Below are positions 15,207 to 22,511 of a DNA stretch of 24,892 bases, in pieces (within the stretch, counting starts at the first letter, position 1; the number at the start of each line of letters is the position of its first letter). Under the pieces are notes generated by a model. That model was not told the DNA's origin. It worked only from the letters and a program-made list of their open reading frames with translations, and made no database searches. The DNA is from Planctomycetota bacterium (GTDB taxonomy: Bacteria > Planctomycetota > UBA1135 > UBA2386). The stretch covers positions 1 to 24,892 of the forward strand of contig JAGQRA010000623.1 of the NCBI GenBank assembly GCA_020425885.1. The letters run 5' to 3'. The position numbers and the translations under genes were made by a program.

Positions 15207-17090
15207 TCAGTCCTTGAGGATGACGCACTTGCCGCCGTTCTCCGTGGCGAGCCGACTCATCAGTTCCTCGGGCGTGATCGTCATCCACTCCGGTGGCTTG
15301 CGCCGCTCCTCCTCGTTCGGCGAGCTGATGAAGACCGTGTTGATCCGCATCTGGGAGAAGCGGTTGCTCTCCTTGACGAGGCGGAGGATCTGGATCGGGT
15401 CGAGGACTTCGCCGACGGACGGTGCGCCGTCGGATAGGATGAAGATCTCGTCGACGTTGGTCTCGTAGCGGTCGCCGTAGACCATCGACTTGACCTTCAG
15501 TCCCACCTCGAGTGCGCTCCACAGGTTGGTGCCGCCGTCGGGCTCGATGTCGCTGAGGAACTTCTTGAACTTCTCACGGTTGCGATCGGTCGCGGGAACC
15601 ATCGCCTTGTTCCACATCTTGGCCTTGGCGTCGCCGTCGAACGTGATCATGTTGAACGAGGCGTTCTTGGGCAGCGACTCGATGGCGGTGTTGAGCTCGC
15701 GGCGGGCATAGTCGATCCGCGAGGATGGCTCCTGGGCCCTCCCCTTCTTGTCGGCGCCGATGTTCTTCGTCATCGCGAACGTCATGCTGCGCGACAGGTC
15801 GAGGATGAACAACACGCGGGAACCCTGCACCGGGATGCCGGCGAATCCGCTGGCCACGGTGTGCGCGTCTCCGGTGGGCTCATGACGCTTCTGGACCTCC
15901 AGCTTGTCTTTCTCGCGGTTCCAGAAGTCGGTCCACTTCTCGGGGGCGTCGGCCGGAAAGACGGCGCCCGTCATGCTCACCAGCAGTTCGTGGGCGCGAT
16001 GCAGGACGAGGGTCGACAGCGCTCCTGACTGGACCTGATCCGGATTGGCCCGATACCGCTCGAGCAAGGCGATCAGGGCCGGGATCGAGTCCGGGGTGCG
16101 GAAATCGTCGAGGAATCGAAGCAATGCCATATCGGACCGCCAGCTCGAACGGCCCAGGGCCTTGAGCGCGGCGCGGGCGGCGAGGCGCGACGACTCGGGC
16201 AGCTCCGACGGTTTGCCCGCCGCTTTCGCCGGTGAGCCGCTCTCCTTGTCGGCCTTCTCCTTGTCGGCCTTGTCCTCGTCTTTGCCCTCGCCCCCAGGCT
16301 TCCTGGTGTCGAGCTTCGGCAGGTAGCTCGAGTAGACGGAGCGCAGGGCCTTGACGATCGCGGGCAGCACGACCTCGCTCTGCTCGTTCTCGAGTGCGCC
16401 GATCAGGCCGAGGGCGGACTTCTCGTCACCGATCAGGGCCAGGGCCTCGGCCGCGCTGAGTCTGACCAGCACTTCGATGTGGCCGAGCAAGGGCTCGATC
16501 GTGGCCCGGTACTTCGGGTCGGCAAAGGACCCGAGAGCACGCAGCGCCGCGGCCTGGGTCGGGATCGCGAGTGCCCGGGTCGTCTTCAGCTCGCCGCGCG
16601 CGGCGGTGGCAACGACCTCGCGCGCCTCATCGCTCGAGAGCTTGGCGGCCCACTTCTCGCCGACGCCGCGTACGACGTCGGGCGCCATCTCCCGCTTGTA
16701 CTCCTCGCCATCGAGACCGATGCCGACCAGCTCGAGCAGTGCCTCGGCGGCCGCCCCGGTGTTCTCGTTGGCCAGGGCTTCGGCGATGCACTCGAGATCA
16801 TTGAGCCAGGTCGGGTCACCGAGCCCGCCCTTCGGTGCGACCCCGAACTTGATCGCGAAGGACTGCTTCGCCGTGATCGCGGGCGGCACCCAATCGACGA
16901 CCAACGGCACCCGGTTGAGGATCTTCGTCGAGTAGATCTCGATCTTGCCCTTCCGGTACAGCTTGAGCCATGCGGCGAGGGCCTTCTCCGGTTCGCCGGC
17001 GAACCTGATGGCGGCGGCCGGGGTCGAGGCGGTTGCGGGGTCGGTGGGGCTGGCGAGGAAGCACGCCGTGACTAGGAGCGGAACGAACAT
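15207..17090 (-). CDS. exported HEAT-repeat + VWA domain protein
   Basis: A 627-residue protein. The N-terminus MFVPLLVTACFLASP has a possible lipobox (VTAC, Cys10) but no basic residue before it, so lipoprotein versus ordinary secretion is unclear. No usable earlier start exists: an in-frame TAG lies 17 codons upstream. Residues about 165-245 contain HEAT-like helical repeats (AAALRALGSFADPKYR, VRLSAAEALALIGDEKSALG). An acidic/basic Lys-Asp-Glu linker sits at about 260-290. A VWA domain starts near residue 420 with a full MIDAS: Asp431-Leu-Ser433-Arg-Ser435, Thr521 (DGGTNLW) and Asp554 (LSDGAP). This HEAT-plus-VWA combination is common in Planctomycetota. It converges on the small membrane protein and VIT-VWA genes. 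Confidence 0.87.
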   Translation of the reverse strand: MFVPLLVTACFLASPTDPATASTPAAAIRFAGEPEKALAAWLKLYRKGKIEIYSTKILNRVPLVVDWVPPAITAKQSFAIKFGVAPKGGLGDPTWLNDLECIAEALANENTGAAAEALLELVGIGLDGEEYKREMAPDVVRGVGEKWAAKLSSDEAREVVATAARGELKTTRALAIPTQAAALRALGSFADPKYRATIEPLLGHIEVLVRLSAAEALALIGDEKSALGLIGALENEQSEVVLPAIVKALRSVYSSYLPKLDTRKPGGEGKDEDKADKEKADKESGSPAKAAGKPSELPESSRLAARAALKALGRSSWRSDMALLRFLDDFRTPDSIPALIALLERYRANPDQVQSGALSTLVLHRAHELLVSMTGAVFPADAPEKWTDFWNREKDKLEVQKRHEPTGDAHTVASGFAGIPVQGSRVLFILDLSRSMTFAMTKNIGADKKGRAQEPSSRIDYARRELNTAIESLPKNASFNMITFDGDAKAKMWNKAMVPATDRNREKFKKFLSDIEPDGGTNLWSALEVGLKVKSMVYGDRYETNVDEIFILSDGAPSVGEVLDPIQILRLVKESNRFSQMRINTVFISSPNEEERRKPPEWMTITPEELMSRLATENGGKCVILKD

Positions 17091-17091
17091 C

Positions 17092-17142
17092 GGTAGGGTG
17101 GTGGCAGCGGGCAGATGCTGCGCGAGGGGCGACCACTCTACC
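17092..17142 (-). repeat. inverted repeat directly upstream of the HEAT-VWA start
   Basis: GGTAGGGTGGT (17092-17102) and ACCACTCTACC (17132-17142) can pair over 11 bases with one imperfect position. The arm nearest the gene ends one base before its ATG. A smaller stem (GCAG/CTGC) lies inside the loop. It could be an operator or a leader hairpin for the minus-strand gene, whose start has no SD. Confidence 0.4.
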
Positions 17143-17274
17143 TAGTCTGAGCGGCAAGTTGCGTCCCTGGGGTCCACTTCGCGACGGAATGCGGGCCCGG
17201 CGCAGCGTCAGGCTCTGAGAGCGAATCCTCTCGCAGGCTCTGCGCGGCTGCGTAGGCGGCCGCCAATGAGCAAT

Positions 17275-17312
17275 CTGAGAGGCCGCATCATGGCCTCTTC
17301 TCGGCCTCTCAG
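17275..17312 (-). terminator. perfect 11-bp inverted repeat at the anti-sigma stop codon
   Basis: CTGAGAGGCCG (17275-17285) and CGGCCTCTCAG (17302-17312) are perfect reverse complements with a 16-base loop. On the minus strand the 5' arm contains the TGA stop (17309-17311) of the anti-sigma gene. The sequence after the hairpin is only weakly U-rich. Best read as the 3' end structure of the sigma operon. The rest of 17143-17274 holds a short GAGAG/CTCTC stem and two copies of CAGGCTCTG, but no gene. Confidence 0.55.
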
Positions 17313-18388
17313 CGGATGCGCGGTTCGACCCGGCTCCGCGGCGTCACGTAGTTGGAGCCACACGGGCTCTCGAACAGGAAGTTCTGTCGGAACAGCCCGA
17401 GTTCCTCGCAGATCTCGTCACTCTGACCCATCACGATGAACAGCTTCGGGAACACCTCGGCACGCGTCGTGGCCATGTTGATCAGGAAGGTCGCCTCTTC
17501 ACGTGAATCCAGGGACAACGTGATGCTGATGTGATTCCTGATGTCGCGCAGGTGTCGACTGTCCTTGACGGCGGGCTCGATCCAGGTATGGACCGTCTCG
17601 ATGCTGTGGCTCTGGCTCGGGACCTTGCCGAGCATGCGCGACACCAGGCGCAGGTCGGAGTCGACCTCGGGGCTGAGGATCAGGCCGAGGCGATCGCGGT
17701 CACGCAGCTCGAGCATGACATCGACGAAGGCGTGGAGGTCGTTCGATTCGGTCACGATCCGATCGACGATGCCGGGGTCGTTGCGGCGTGCAAGCTGTCG
17801 CAGCGAGAGGTCGACCGAGTCGAAGCAGGCTTCGATCTGACGCGCCGTCTCCTCGGCGAAGAGCCGGGCGGTGAGAGGTTGCGCCGAACTCATCATCGCC
17901 ATCGAGCCGGAAGCCGGATCGCGGTACGAGTCGGGATAGCTGACCGGGGTCGGAGTCGGCGCGGTGCGGTCCTCGATTCTCCGGGGTTGTTCGATACCGC
18001 TCTCGACACCGACGATGTGCGTGGTCTCGGGTGATCGAGCGCTCCGATCCTCGTGCAGCCAGAGGCCGAACAGCAGGGCGGCGGCCGCGGCCGCGGCGCC
18101 GGTCAAGGCGTAGCGGGCCTTGGCGAGCAGCGGCAGCGGCTCGCGGAAGATGGCCTCATGCGTGCCCTCGCCAGCGCGGATCCGCTCCCATAGCTGATCG
18201 CGGAACGGCTCGCTGACTCGTTCGCGAGGCAGCTGCAGGGTCAGGCGCTGCGCGGCCTGCAGCTCGTCCCAGAAGCCGGCGCAGGCTGGGCACGAGGCGG
18301 CGTGCTGCATTACGACGGCACGCCTGCCGGATGGCAGACGGCCATCCAGGCATTGCGACAGTTCGTAGCGGCAGGTGTTGCACTTCAT
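17309..18388 (-). CDS. membrane anti-sigma factor with ZAS zinc-finger
   Basis: A 359-residue protein starting at ATG 18386-18388, 26 bases after the stop of the ECF sigma gene. Residues 1-40 form a zinc-binding anti-sigma (ZAS / zf-HC2) motif: Cys3, then His29-x3-Cys33-x2-Cys36 (MQHAASCPAC). One membrane helix lies at about 93-111 (YALTGAAAAAAALLFGLWL). About 245 residues follow outside the membrane, first a Pro/Ser-rich stretch and then a region of mixed helices and strands (HISITLSLDSREEATFLI) that I do not recognise. The architecture fits an inner-membrane anti-sigma factor holding the neighbouring ECF sigma, with the outer domain sensing a signal. The outer domain is larger than in most ZAS proteins. 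Confidence 0.85.
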   Translation of the reverse strand: MKCNTCRYELSQCLDGRLPSGRRAVVMQHAASCPACAGFWDELQAAQRLTLQLPRERVSEPFRDQLWERIRAGEGTHEAIFREPLPLLAKARYALTGAAAAAAALLFGLWLHEDRSARSPETTHIVGVESGIEQPRRIEDRTAPTPTPVSYPDSYRDPASGSMAMMSSAQPLTARLFAEETARQIEACFDSVDLSLRQLARRNDPGIVDRIVTESNDLHAFVDVMLELRDRDRLGLILSPEVDSDLRLVSRMLGKVPSQSHSIETVHTWIEPAVKDSRHLRDIRNHISITLSLDSREEATFLINMATTRAEVFPKLFIVMGQSDEICEELGLFRQNFLFESPCGSNYVTPRSRVEPRIR

Positions 18389-18414
18389 TGGATGCAGATC
18401 CGATCGACTTGTGT

Positions 18415-18975
18415 CTAGAGCTTGATCTGGCGACTGACCAGCGACTTGAAACGCTGGCGGGCGCGAAACAGGCGGGTGGATACGGTCTTGACGGGACAGC
18501 CCATGACGGCGGCCGCGTCCTCGTAGCTGAGCCCTTCGACTTCGCAGAGCAGGAAGGCCTCCCGGAACTTCAGCGGAAGTTCCTCGATGGCCTTCTCGAT
18601 CGCCGCATTGGCTTTCTGGGTTTCGATGACGACGTCGGGCGCCACGCCATCGGAGTCGACCCGCGTGAACGGCTGGTCCTCGTCCCGCTGCAGGTCGCGG
18701 AACAGGCACAGTTTGAACTTCCGCCGGCGCAGCTGGTCGAGGCAGAGGTTGCGCGCGACGCGGAACAGCCACGGCCTGAACGCAGCGGTCGGCACCTGGT
18801 TGAGGTGCCGGTAGAGCGCGAGGAAGGAATCCTGGGCGACGTCTTCGGCGGCGATCGAATCGCCGAGCAGGCGCGTCGCGAACGTCTTGAGGCTGTCCGA
18901 GTGCTCGGCCAGCGCGCGATGGAACGCGACCATCGTCACCGGGTCGGGTTCGTTGGTTGCGGCGATGCTGGCCAT
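18415..18975 (-). CDS. ECF-type RNA polymerase sigma factor
   Basis: A 186-residue protein of normal ECF length. The sigma2 region spans about residues 15-95 and includes SIAAEDVAQDSFLALYRHL and FRPWLFRVARNLCLDQLRRR. An acidic linker follows, then sigma4 from about 125 with AIEELPLKFREAFLLCEVEG and the recognition helix CPVKTVSTRLFRARQRF. ECF sigma factors direct RNA polymerase to stress or envelope genes and are held inactive by a co-encoded anti-sigma factor, here the next gene. The start at 18975 has no SD; Met15 (MVAFHRAL) is an alternative. It begins 40 bases after the CCEE-repeat protein gene, so all three are probably one operon. Confidence 0.93.
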   Translation of the reverse strand: MASIAATNEPDPVTMVAFHRALAEHSDSLKTFATRLLGDSIAAEDVAQDSFLALYRHLNQVPTAAFRPWLFRVARNLCLDQLRRRKFKLCLFRDLQRDEDQPFTRVDSDGVAPDVVIETQKANAAIEKAIEELPLKFREAFLLCEVEGLSYEDAAAVMGCPVKTVSTRLFRARQRFKSLVSRQIKL

Positions 18976-19015
18976 TGGAATCGGTGGGTGTTCGGTGACA
19001 GGGGTGGTCAGGATC

Positions 19016-20023
19016 TCAGCGGATCCGCTTCAGGACCCGGTCGATCGTGTCGAGGGCGGCTTGCTCCTCGCTGTCGGACTCGGAGATCTTCTTGATGACG
19101 CGGATCGCCTTCGCCGCGGGCTTGGCCTCAGCGGCCTCGCAGGCCTCCTCGCAGCACTCCTTCGGCTGTCCCTCCTCGCAGCACTTCTTGGCCTCGCCCT
19201 CCTCGCAGCATTCCTTGGCCTCGGAGCACTCGATCAGGATCTGGGGGGACTCGATATCGATGCCTTCGCCGCCTTCGCCGACGATCTTGAAGGACATCGT
19301 GCCTTCCCCGTTCTCGTTCGAGAAGAACATGACATTGCCCTTGCCGGCCTTGCCCTGCCCGCCCTTGTCGGCGTGGACCCGGAGCAGCTTGCCGATGTCG
19401 ACGCCATTAGCGCCGATGCTGAAGCCGAGACCCTTGCCTCCGGCCTTGCCGTCACCGGAGCCGATCTCGATCAGCTTGCCGCCGTCGATCTTGAATGCCC
19501 TGGCCTCGACGTTCTTCACCTCGAGGTTCTTCTTGCCCTTCTTCTTCGCGCCCTTCTTGTCCTTGTTCTTACCCTTGTTCTTGCCGGACTTCTTGACCAC
19601 CGCGGTGTGGCAATCGAGGCCCGGGCACTCTCCGGTCACATCGTTGAGTTCGAGCACGATCTGTCCGCTGCCCTTGCCGTGATCTCCGAACGTGATGTCA
19701 TCGAGCCCCACGACCTCCCCCTTGCCCTCGAGCACGACCTTCACGTCCTCGTTGATCGTGGCGGGGGTGCCGTGGACGGCGCGAACGATGCGTGGCTCGG
19801 CCTTGCTGGTAGTGCTCTCGAGGCGGTTCAGCAGCCCGAAGAGGCGCGCGCCATCGTTGTCGGTCGTGGCGGTGGCATGTGAAGAGTGCATCTCCTTGAT
19901 CGCGGCCCGGATTTCGCTCCGGATGATCTCGCGCAACTCGGCGCGTTGCTCCTGCGAGAAGCCGTGCTGGGCGGCGAGTGGGGCCAGACAGAGGGAGAAG
20001 GTCAGCAGGGTGGAGAGTCGCAT
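19016..20023 (-). CDS. secreted Lys-rich protein with CCEE Cys-repeat tail
   Basis: A 335-residue protein starting at ATG 20021-20023. MRLSTLLTFSLCLAPLAA is a signal peptide with cleavage before Gln19. The first 50 mature residues are helical (QEQRAELREIIRSEIRAAIK). Residues 144-166 are extremely basic (Lys/Gly/Asn runs). The middle is Gly-rich with beta strands. Residues 265-295 carry three nine-residue repeats centred on CCEE (Cys272/273, 281/282, 290/291) plus Cys266 and Cys295, eight cysteines in 30 residues. The C-terminus is charged (ALDTIDRVLKRIR). No known family is recognised. As first gene of the operon with an ECF sigma and its anti-sigma, it may be a sensor, target or ligand of that system; this is inference. 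Confidence 0.75.
   Translation of the reverse strand: MRLSTLLTFSLCLAPLAAQHGFSQEQRAELREIIRSEIRAAIKEMHSSHATATTDNDGARLFGLLNRLESTTSKAEPRIVRAVHGTPATINEDVKVVLEGKGEVVGLDDITFGDHGKGSGQIVLELNDVTGECPGLDCHTAVVKKSGKNKGKNKDKKGAKKKGKKNLEVKNVEARAFKIDGGKLIEIGSGDGKAGGKGLGFSIGANGVDIGKLLRVHADKGGQGKAGKGNVMFFSNENGEGTMSFKIVGEGGEGIDIESPQILIECSEAKECCEEGEAKKCCEEGQPKECCEEACEAAEAKPAAKAIRVIKKISESDSEEQAALDTIDRVLKRIR
19144..19210 (-). repeat. three 27-bp tandem repeats encoding the CCEE units
   Basis: CCTCCTCGCAGCA recurs at 19144, 19171 and 19198, an exact 27-base period that corresponds to nine codons. The copies differ at a few bases between cores, so this is an in-gene duplication retained at protein level. Confidence 0.75.
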
Positions 20024-20064
20024 GGTTCGTTCGCAGTGAGTGCAGGGATCTGTGAAGTGCGGCA

Positions 20065-20089
20065 GACGAAGGGGTAGAAAGGAAACTCC
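20065..20089 (-). promoter_or_regulatory. candidate ECF-type promoter of the sigma operon
   Basis: On the minus strand GGAGTT (20084-20089), a 15-base gap and CGTC (20065-20068) resemble the GGAAC/CGTC layout of many ECF promoters. It would start a leader of about 35 bases before the ATG at 20023. Only one such site was seen, so chance is possible. The divergent gene at 20131 shares this 107-base intergenic region. Confidence 0.25.
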
Positions 20090-20130
20090 GAACCGACGAA
20101 AAAGCCCGTTCCGTTCCAGCATTCCCCAAC

Positions 20131-21033
20131 ATGGCCCCAACTACCGATGTCATCGGCCGCAACGTACGTCGACCTGCACGCAGGCTGCGACATCGCCTGA
20201 CTGCCTCACTGCTCTGGCTGGCGTGCGCGTGGCTGGGCTCATGCGGTGGTGACCTCTCCTACCGCTCGGTTGCCGAGTTCTCCGGCGCTGTCACGCTCGG
20301 CGCCGGGTTTCGCAAGGTCCGGATCGAACTCCGCAACGGCACCCTCGGGGTCGACATACATGATGCCCGAGAAGTGAGTTACGCGGGAGGTGTTCGGCGG
20401 GCAGCGAACACGGCCGACGACCTGACGAAGATCGAAGCGGTCGCCCTGGCCTTTACAGGTGCAGCGGACGAGCAGGATCCGTCGACGCTCGTCATCCGCG
20501 CCCCGAGCCTGCCCGATGGGGTGCAGGGAGTCCTCGCCTTCGAGCTCGGAATCCGCCTGCCCGCCGACATCGACATCGATCTGGTCGTGGCCGAGAACGG
20601 GCACCTCACGGTGGCAAACCGCTCGGCATCGTCGAGTGCCGTGACCGGTCGCGGCGATCTGCGGTTCATCGGGTGCCACGGCGCCATCAAGGCGAAGACC
20701 GGTCGCGGCCAGATCATCGTCGACGACCATCGTGGCGATCTCGACATCACCGCCGCGATCGGCAGCATGCAGGTGTTCGTCCGCGAACCGGGGCAGAGGA
20801 TCCGACTCGATACCGGCGATGGCACGGTGCAGTGCTACATCCCGCCGAATGCCGGATTCGTGGTCGATGCGCGCGCCGCCGTCGGGCGCTGCGGCAGCAG
20901 CTTCGGGCTCGATGTCGAGAGCCCTACCGAGTTCAGCGCGGCGATGACGGGTGCCCGTGGCGATGCCGGGACGAAGATCGTCCTTCGCACCGGCACGGGG
21001 CACATCCAGCTGGGCTCGAAGGTGTTCGACTAG
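20131..21033 (+). CDS. DUF4097-like beta-repeat lipoprotein
   Basis: A 300-residue protein. The N-terminus is Arg-rich, followed by a hydrophobic run ending AWLGSC (lipobox, Cys38). The mature part repeats short beta-strand units with a T-G-x-G-D turn: AVTGRGDLRFIGCHGAIKAK, TGRGQIIVDDHRGDLDI and RIRLDTGDGTVQCYIP. This matches the DUF4097 putative adhesin (beta-helix-like) pattern. Two Cys residues (in IGCHG and VQCYI) could form a disulphide. DUF4097 genes often sit beside ECF sigma or anti-sigma genes, and this one is divergent from such an operon with 107 bases between the starts. Function is not established for the family; surface location is predicted. No SD is visible. Confidence 0.8.
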   Translation: MAPTTDVIGRNVRRPARRLRHRLTASLLWLACAWLGSCGGDLSYRSVAEFSGAVTLGAGFRKVRIELRNGTLGVDIHDAREVSYAGGVRRAANTADDLTKIEAVALAFTGAADEQDPSTLVIRAPSLPDGVQGVLAFELGIRLPADIDIDLVVAENGHLTVANRSASSSAVTGRGDLRFIGCHGAIKAKTGRGQIIVDDHRGDLDITAAIGSMQVFVREPGQRIRLDTGDGTVQCYIPPNAGFVVDARAAVGRCGSSFGLDVESPTEFSAAMTGARGDAGTKIVLRTGTGHIQLGSKVFD

Positions 21034-21144
21034 ATCGGTAGTTTCGATCCGAGGTCCCGTGGTCGCCCGCTCCGGGTGTGCGGAAGATCACGCATCGCCA
21101 GGCTGTCGCTGCCGAACACGTGCGGTTCGGCTCGCGGCGCGATT

Positions 21145-21158
21145 CGCGAGTACTCGCG
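21145..21158. promoter_or_regulatory. 14-bp perfect palindrome, candidate operator
   Basis: CGCGAGTACTCGCG equals its own reverse complement over all 14 bases. It lies in the 281-base gap between the DUF4097-like gene and the short Fis-HTH regulator, about 157 bases before that gene's ATG. A further half-site CTCGCG is at 21131-21136. A dimeric HTH regulator, perhaps the adjacent gene's own product, could bind it. No other gene is seen in 21034-21314. Confidence 0.45.
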
Positions 21159-21314
21159 GCCGCTCAGGGAAACGGAAAATTGTCGTAAGGCACCTCACGA
21201 TGCCGGCGACATGACGTAGCAGTCTCCGGGTCCAAGCCACGAAGACTCGCTCGCCCCCAAGCCTCCCCTTTCCGTGTCGCATCCCCAATGCGGCGACATT
21301 CAGAGCCACGAATC

Positions 21315-21728
21315 ATGACTCTAGGTAAGCGTCTGCTCCTCTACTCGAACAATGATCCTTCAGCCGTCAGCCTCTCGCGATCGACCGCGGAGTGGGGGTG
21401 CCTGACGAGCACCTGTGGCTCCCTCGACGAGCTGCGTGGCCGTATCGAGGGCTCGGAGTACGACATGGTCGTCGTGGAGCCGTCGGCCGTGGTGCGCCAG
21501 CTGATCGCGGAAACGGATCCCGAGGAGACGCTCCAGCTCTCGCTCGCCGAAGTGGAGAAGCGTCACATCCATCGCGTCCTCTCCTCGACCGGCGGCAACA
21601 AGACGCGAGCGGCACGCATCCTCGGCATCGATACGAAGACCCTCTACAACAAGCTCAAGAGCTATCAGTCGGCCGAGGCCGTTGCCCGCCGCCGGATGGC
21701 GAGCGCGTCGCACACGTCGGTGATCTGA
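21315..21728 (+). CDS. truncated pseudoreceiver fused to a Fis-type HTH
   Basis: A 137-residue protein from ATG 21315; an in-frame ATG at 21288 would add nine residues, and neither start has an SD. Residues 5-58 look like the first half of a response-regulator receiver: strand KRLLLYSNND, helix, strand, helix, and strand YDMVVVEPSA. The acidic pair is replaced by Asn12-Asn13, and the phospho-acceptor Asp position holds Glu55. The remaining receiver elements are absent. Residues about 76-118 are a Fis/NtrC C-terminal helix-turn-helix (VEKRHIHRVLSSTGGNKTRA, then GIDTKTLYNKLKSY). The protein therefore probably binds DNA as a dimer without classical phosphorylation. It resembles a NtrC family remnant lacking the AAA+ domain. 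A terminator-like hairpin follows the stop. Confidence 0.82.
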   Translation: MTLGKRLLLYSNNDPSAVSLSRSTAEWGCLTSTCGSLDELRGRIEGSEYDMVVVEPSAVVRQLIAETDPEETLQLSLAEVEKRHIHRVLSSTGGNKTRAARILGIDTKTLYNKLKSYQSAEAVARRRMASASHTSVI

Positions 21729-21735
21729 GTCATCG

Positions 21736-21754
21736 AACGCCGCACCGCGGCGTT
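21736..21754 (+). terminator. 8-bp hairpin after the Fis-HTH gene
   Basis: AACGCCGC (21736-21743), loop ACC, GCGGCGTT (21747-21754) begins seven bases after the TGA. The stem is perfect but is followed by GGGTCG rather than a U-tract. Between here and 21966 no gene is evident; TACACT (21932-21937) could be a -10 box for the next gene. Confidence 0.5.
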
Positions 21755-21975
21755 GGGTCGACTAGGAGGCGTTGGCATCAGGCGCTGCTGCGGCGTTTCC
21801 TCGGGGGCCGGTGATCCGCCGGGTCGATCGGTCCGCGTCGCAATCGCAGTAATGGATCATCGAGATTCCCGTGTCACCGCCGGGAGCCTGCCGTCGGGGA
21901 GCCGATTCCGGCGCCGCATCGCCCGCGGAGGTACACTGGCTCGACTGGCACCCCTCGGTCCGGTCGGGAGACACG

Positions 21976-22233
21976 ATGAACAGAGTGGATGCGATCCTCA
22001 GCGAGCTCTCCAGTCGCCATCAGAACACCGACGTCAGGTTCCTGACGGCGGTTCGTCCGATGGTGGAGCGGATCCTGGATGATGGGACCCCGGAGGCGGC
22101 CAGAGTGCCGCTCCTCGAGATGCTGGCGGAGACCTTCGAGCGCGACGTCTGCATGCGTCGCGATCTGGCCATCGTGCGTGAGGGGTTCGCGGCCTTCTTC
22201 GAGGACCTCAAGCGCCGCCTCGGAGGGCGGTAG
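21976..22233 (+). CDS. small helical protein of unknown function
   Basis: An 85-residue protein. ATG 21976 is chosen because GGGAG (21966-21970) lies five bases upstream; the frame is open further upstream but without a better start. The sequence is charged and almost entirely helical (VDAILSELSSRHQ, AVRPMVERILDDG, REGFAAFFEDLKRRLGGR), with a single Cys. No signal peptide or membrane segment, and no family recognised. A candidate -10 TACACT lies 38 bases before the start. Neighbours are a regulator gene upstream and prfB downstream, neither of which explains it. Confidence 0.6.
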   Translation: MNRVDAILSELSSRHQNTDVRFLTAVRPMVERILDDGTPEAARVPLLEMLAETFERDVCMRRDLAIVREGFAAFFEDLKRRLGGR

Positions 22234-22511
22234 TCCGGCGGCGCGACCGCGCTGGCACCGGACGCTCGTTCTGGGCCTGCGCGCTTTTGCCGCGCTTCGC
22301 CCGTGTCACGTCGCGGCGGTCCCGATTCGAGGAATCCGGAAGCCGGTCGAAAACTAATCGCGCCATGCCGATGCGGCTCGGCTCGATGGGATCGCGCGGC
22401 TGCTCCGGTGCCCGATGACAGAGCTCATCCGCTGCGTCAATCGCGCTCATGCGTTGCGGGCGGTGGCCGAGAATCTGCGTGTCCGGCACGCCTGGACGAT
22501 GACCGAACATC

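Noticed and set aside
18389..18772. N-terminal extension of the anti-sigma frame through the sigma factor gene
   Set aside because: It lies inside the sigma4 coding region; the Cys-His-Cys-Cys zinc motif begins exactly at the Met encoded at 18388.
20024..20140. N-terminal extension (39 residues) of the CCEE-repeat protein
   Set aside because: It would bury a good signal peptide internally and cover the divergent promoter region.
21088..21309. 73-codon minus-strand frame upstream of the Fis-HTH gene
   Set aside because: Arg-rich, no RBS, and it covers the palindrome; probably chance.
22320..22345. Possible tRNA T-arm (GATTC...GAATC) near 22322
   Set aside because: Only a five-base stem; no acceptor stem, anticodon arm or GTTCGA loop can be built around it.
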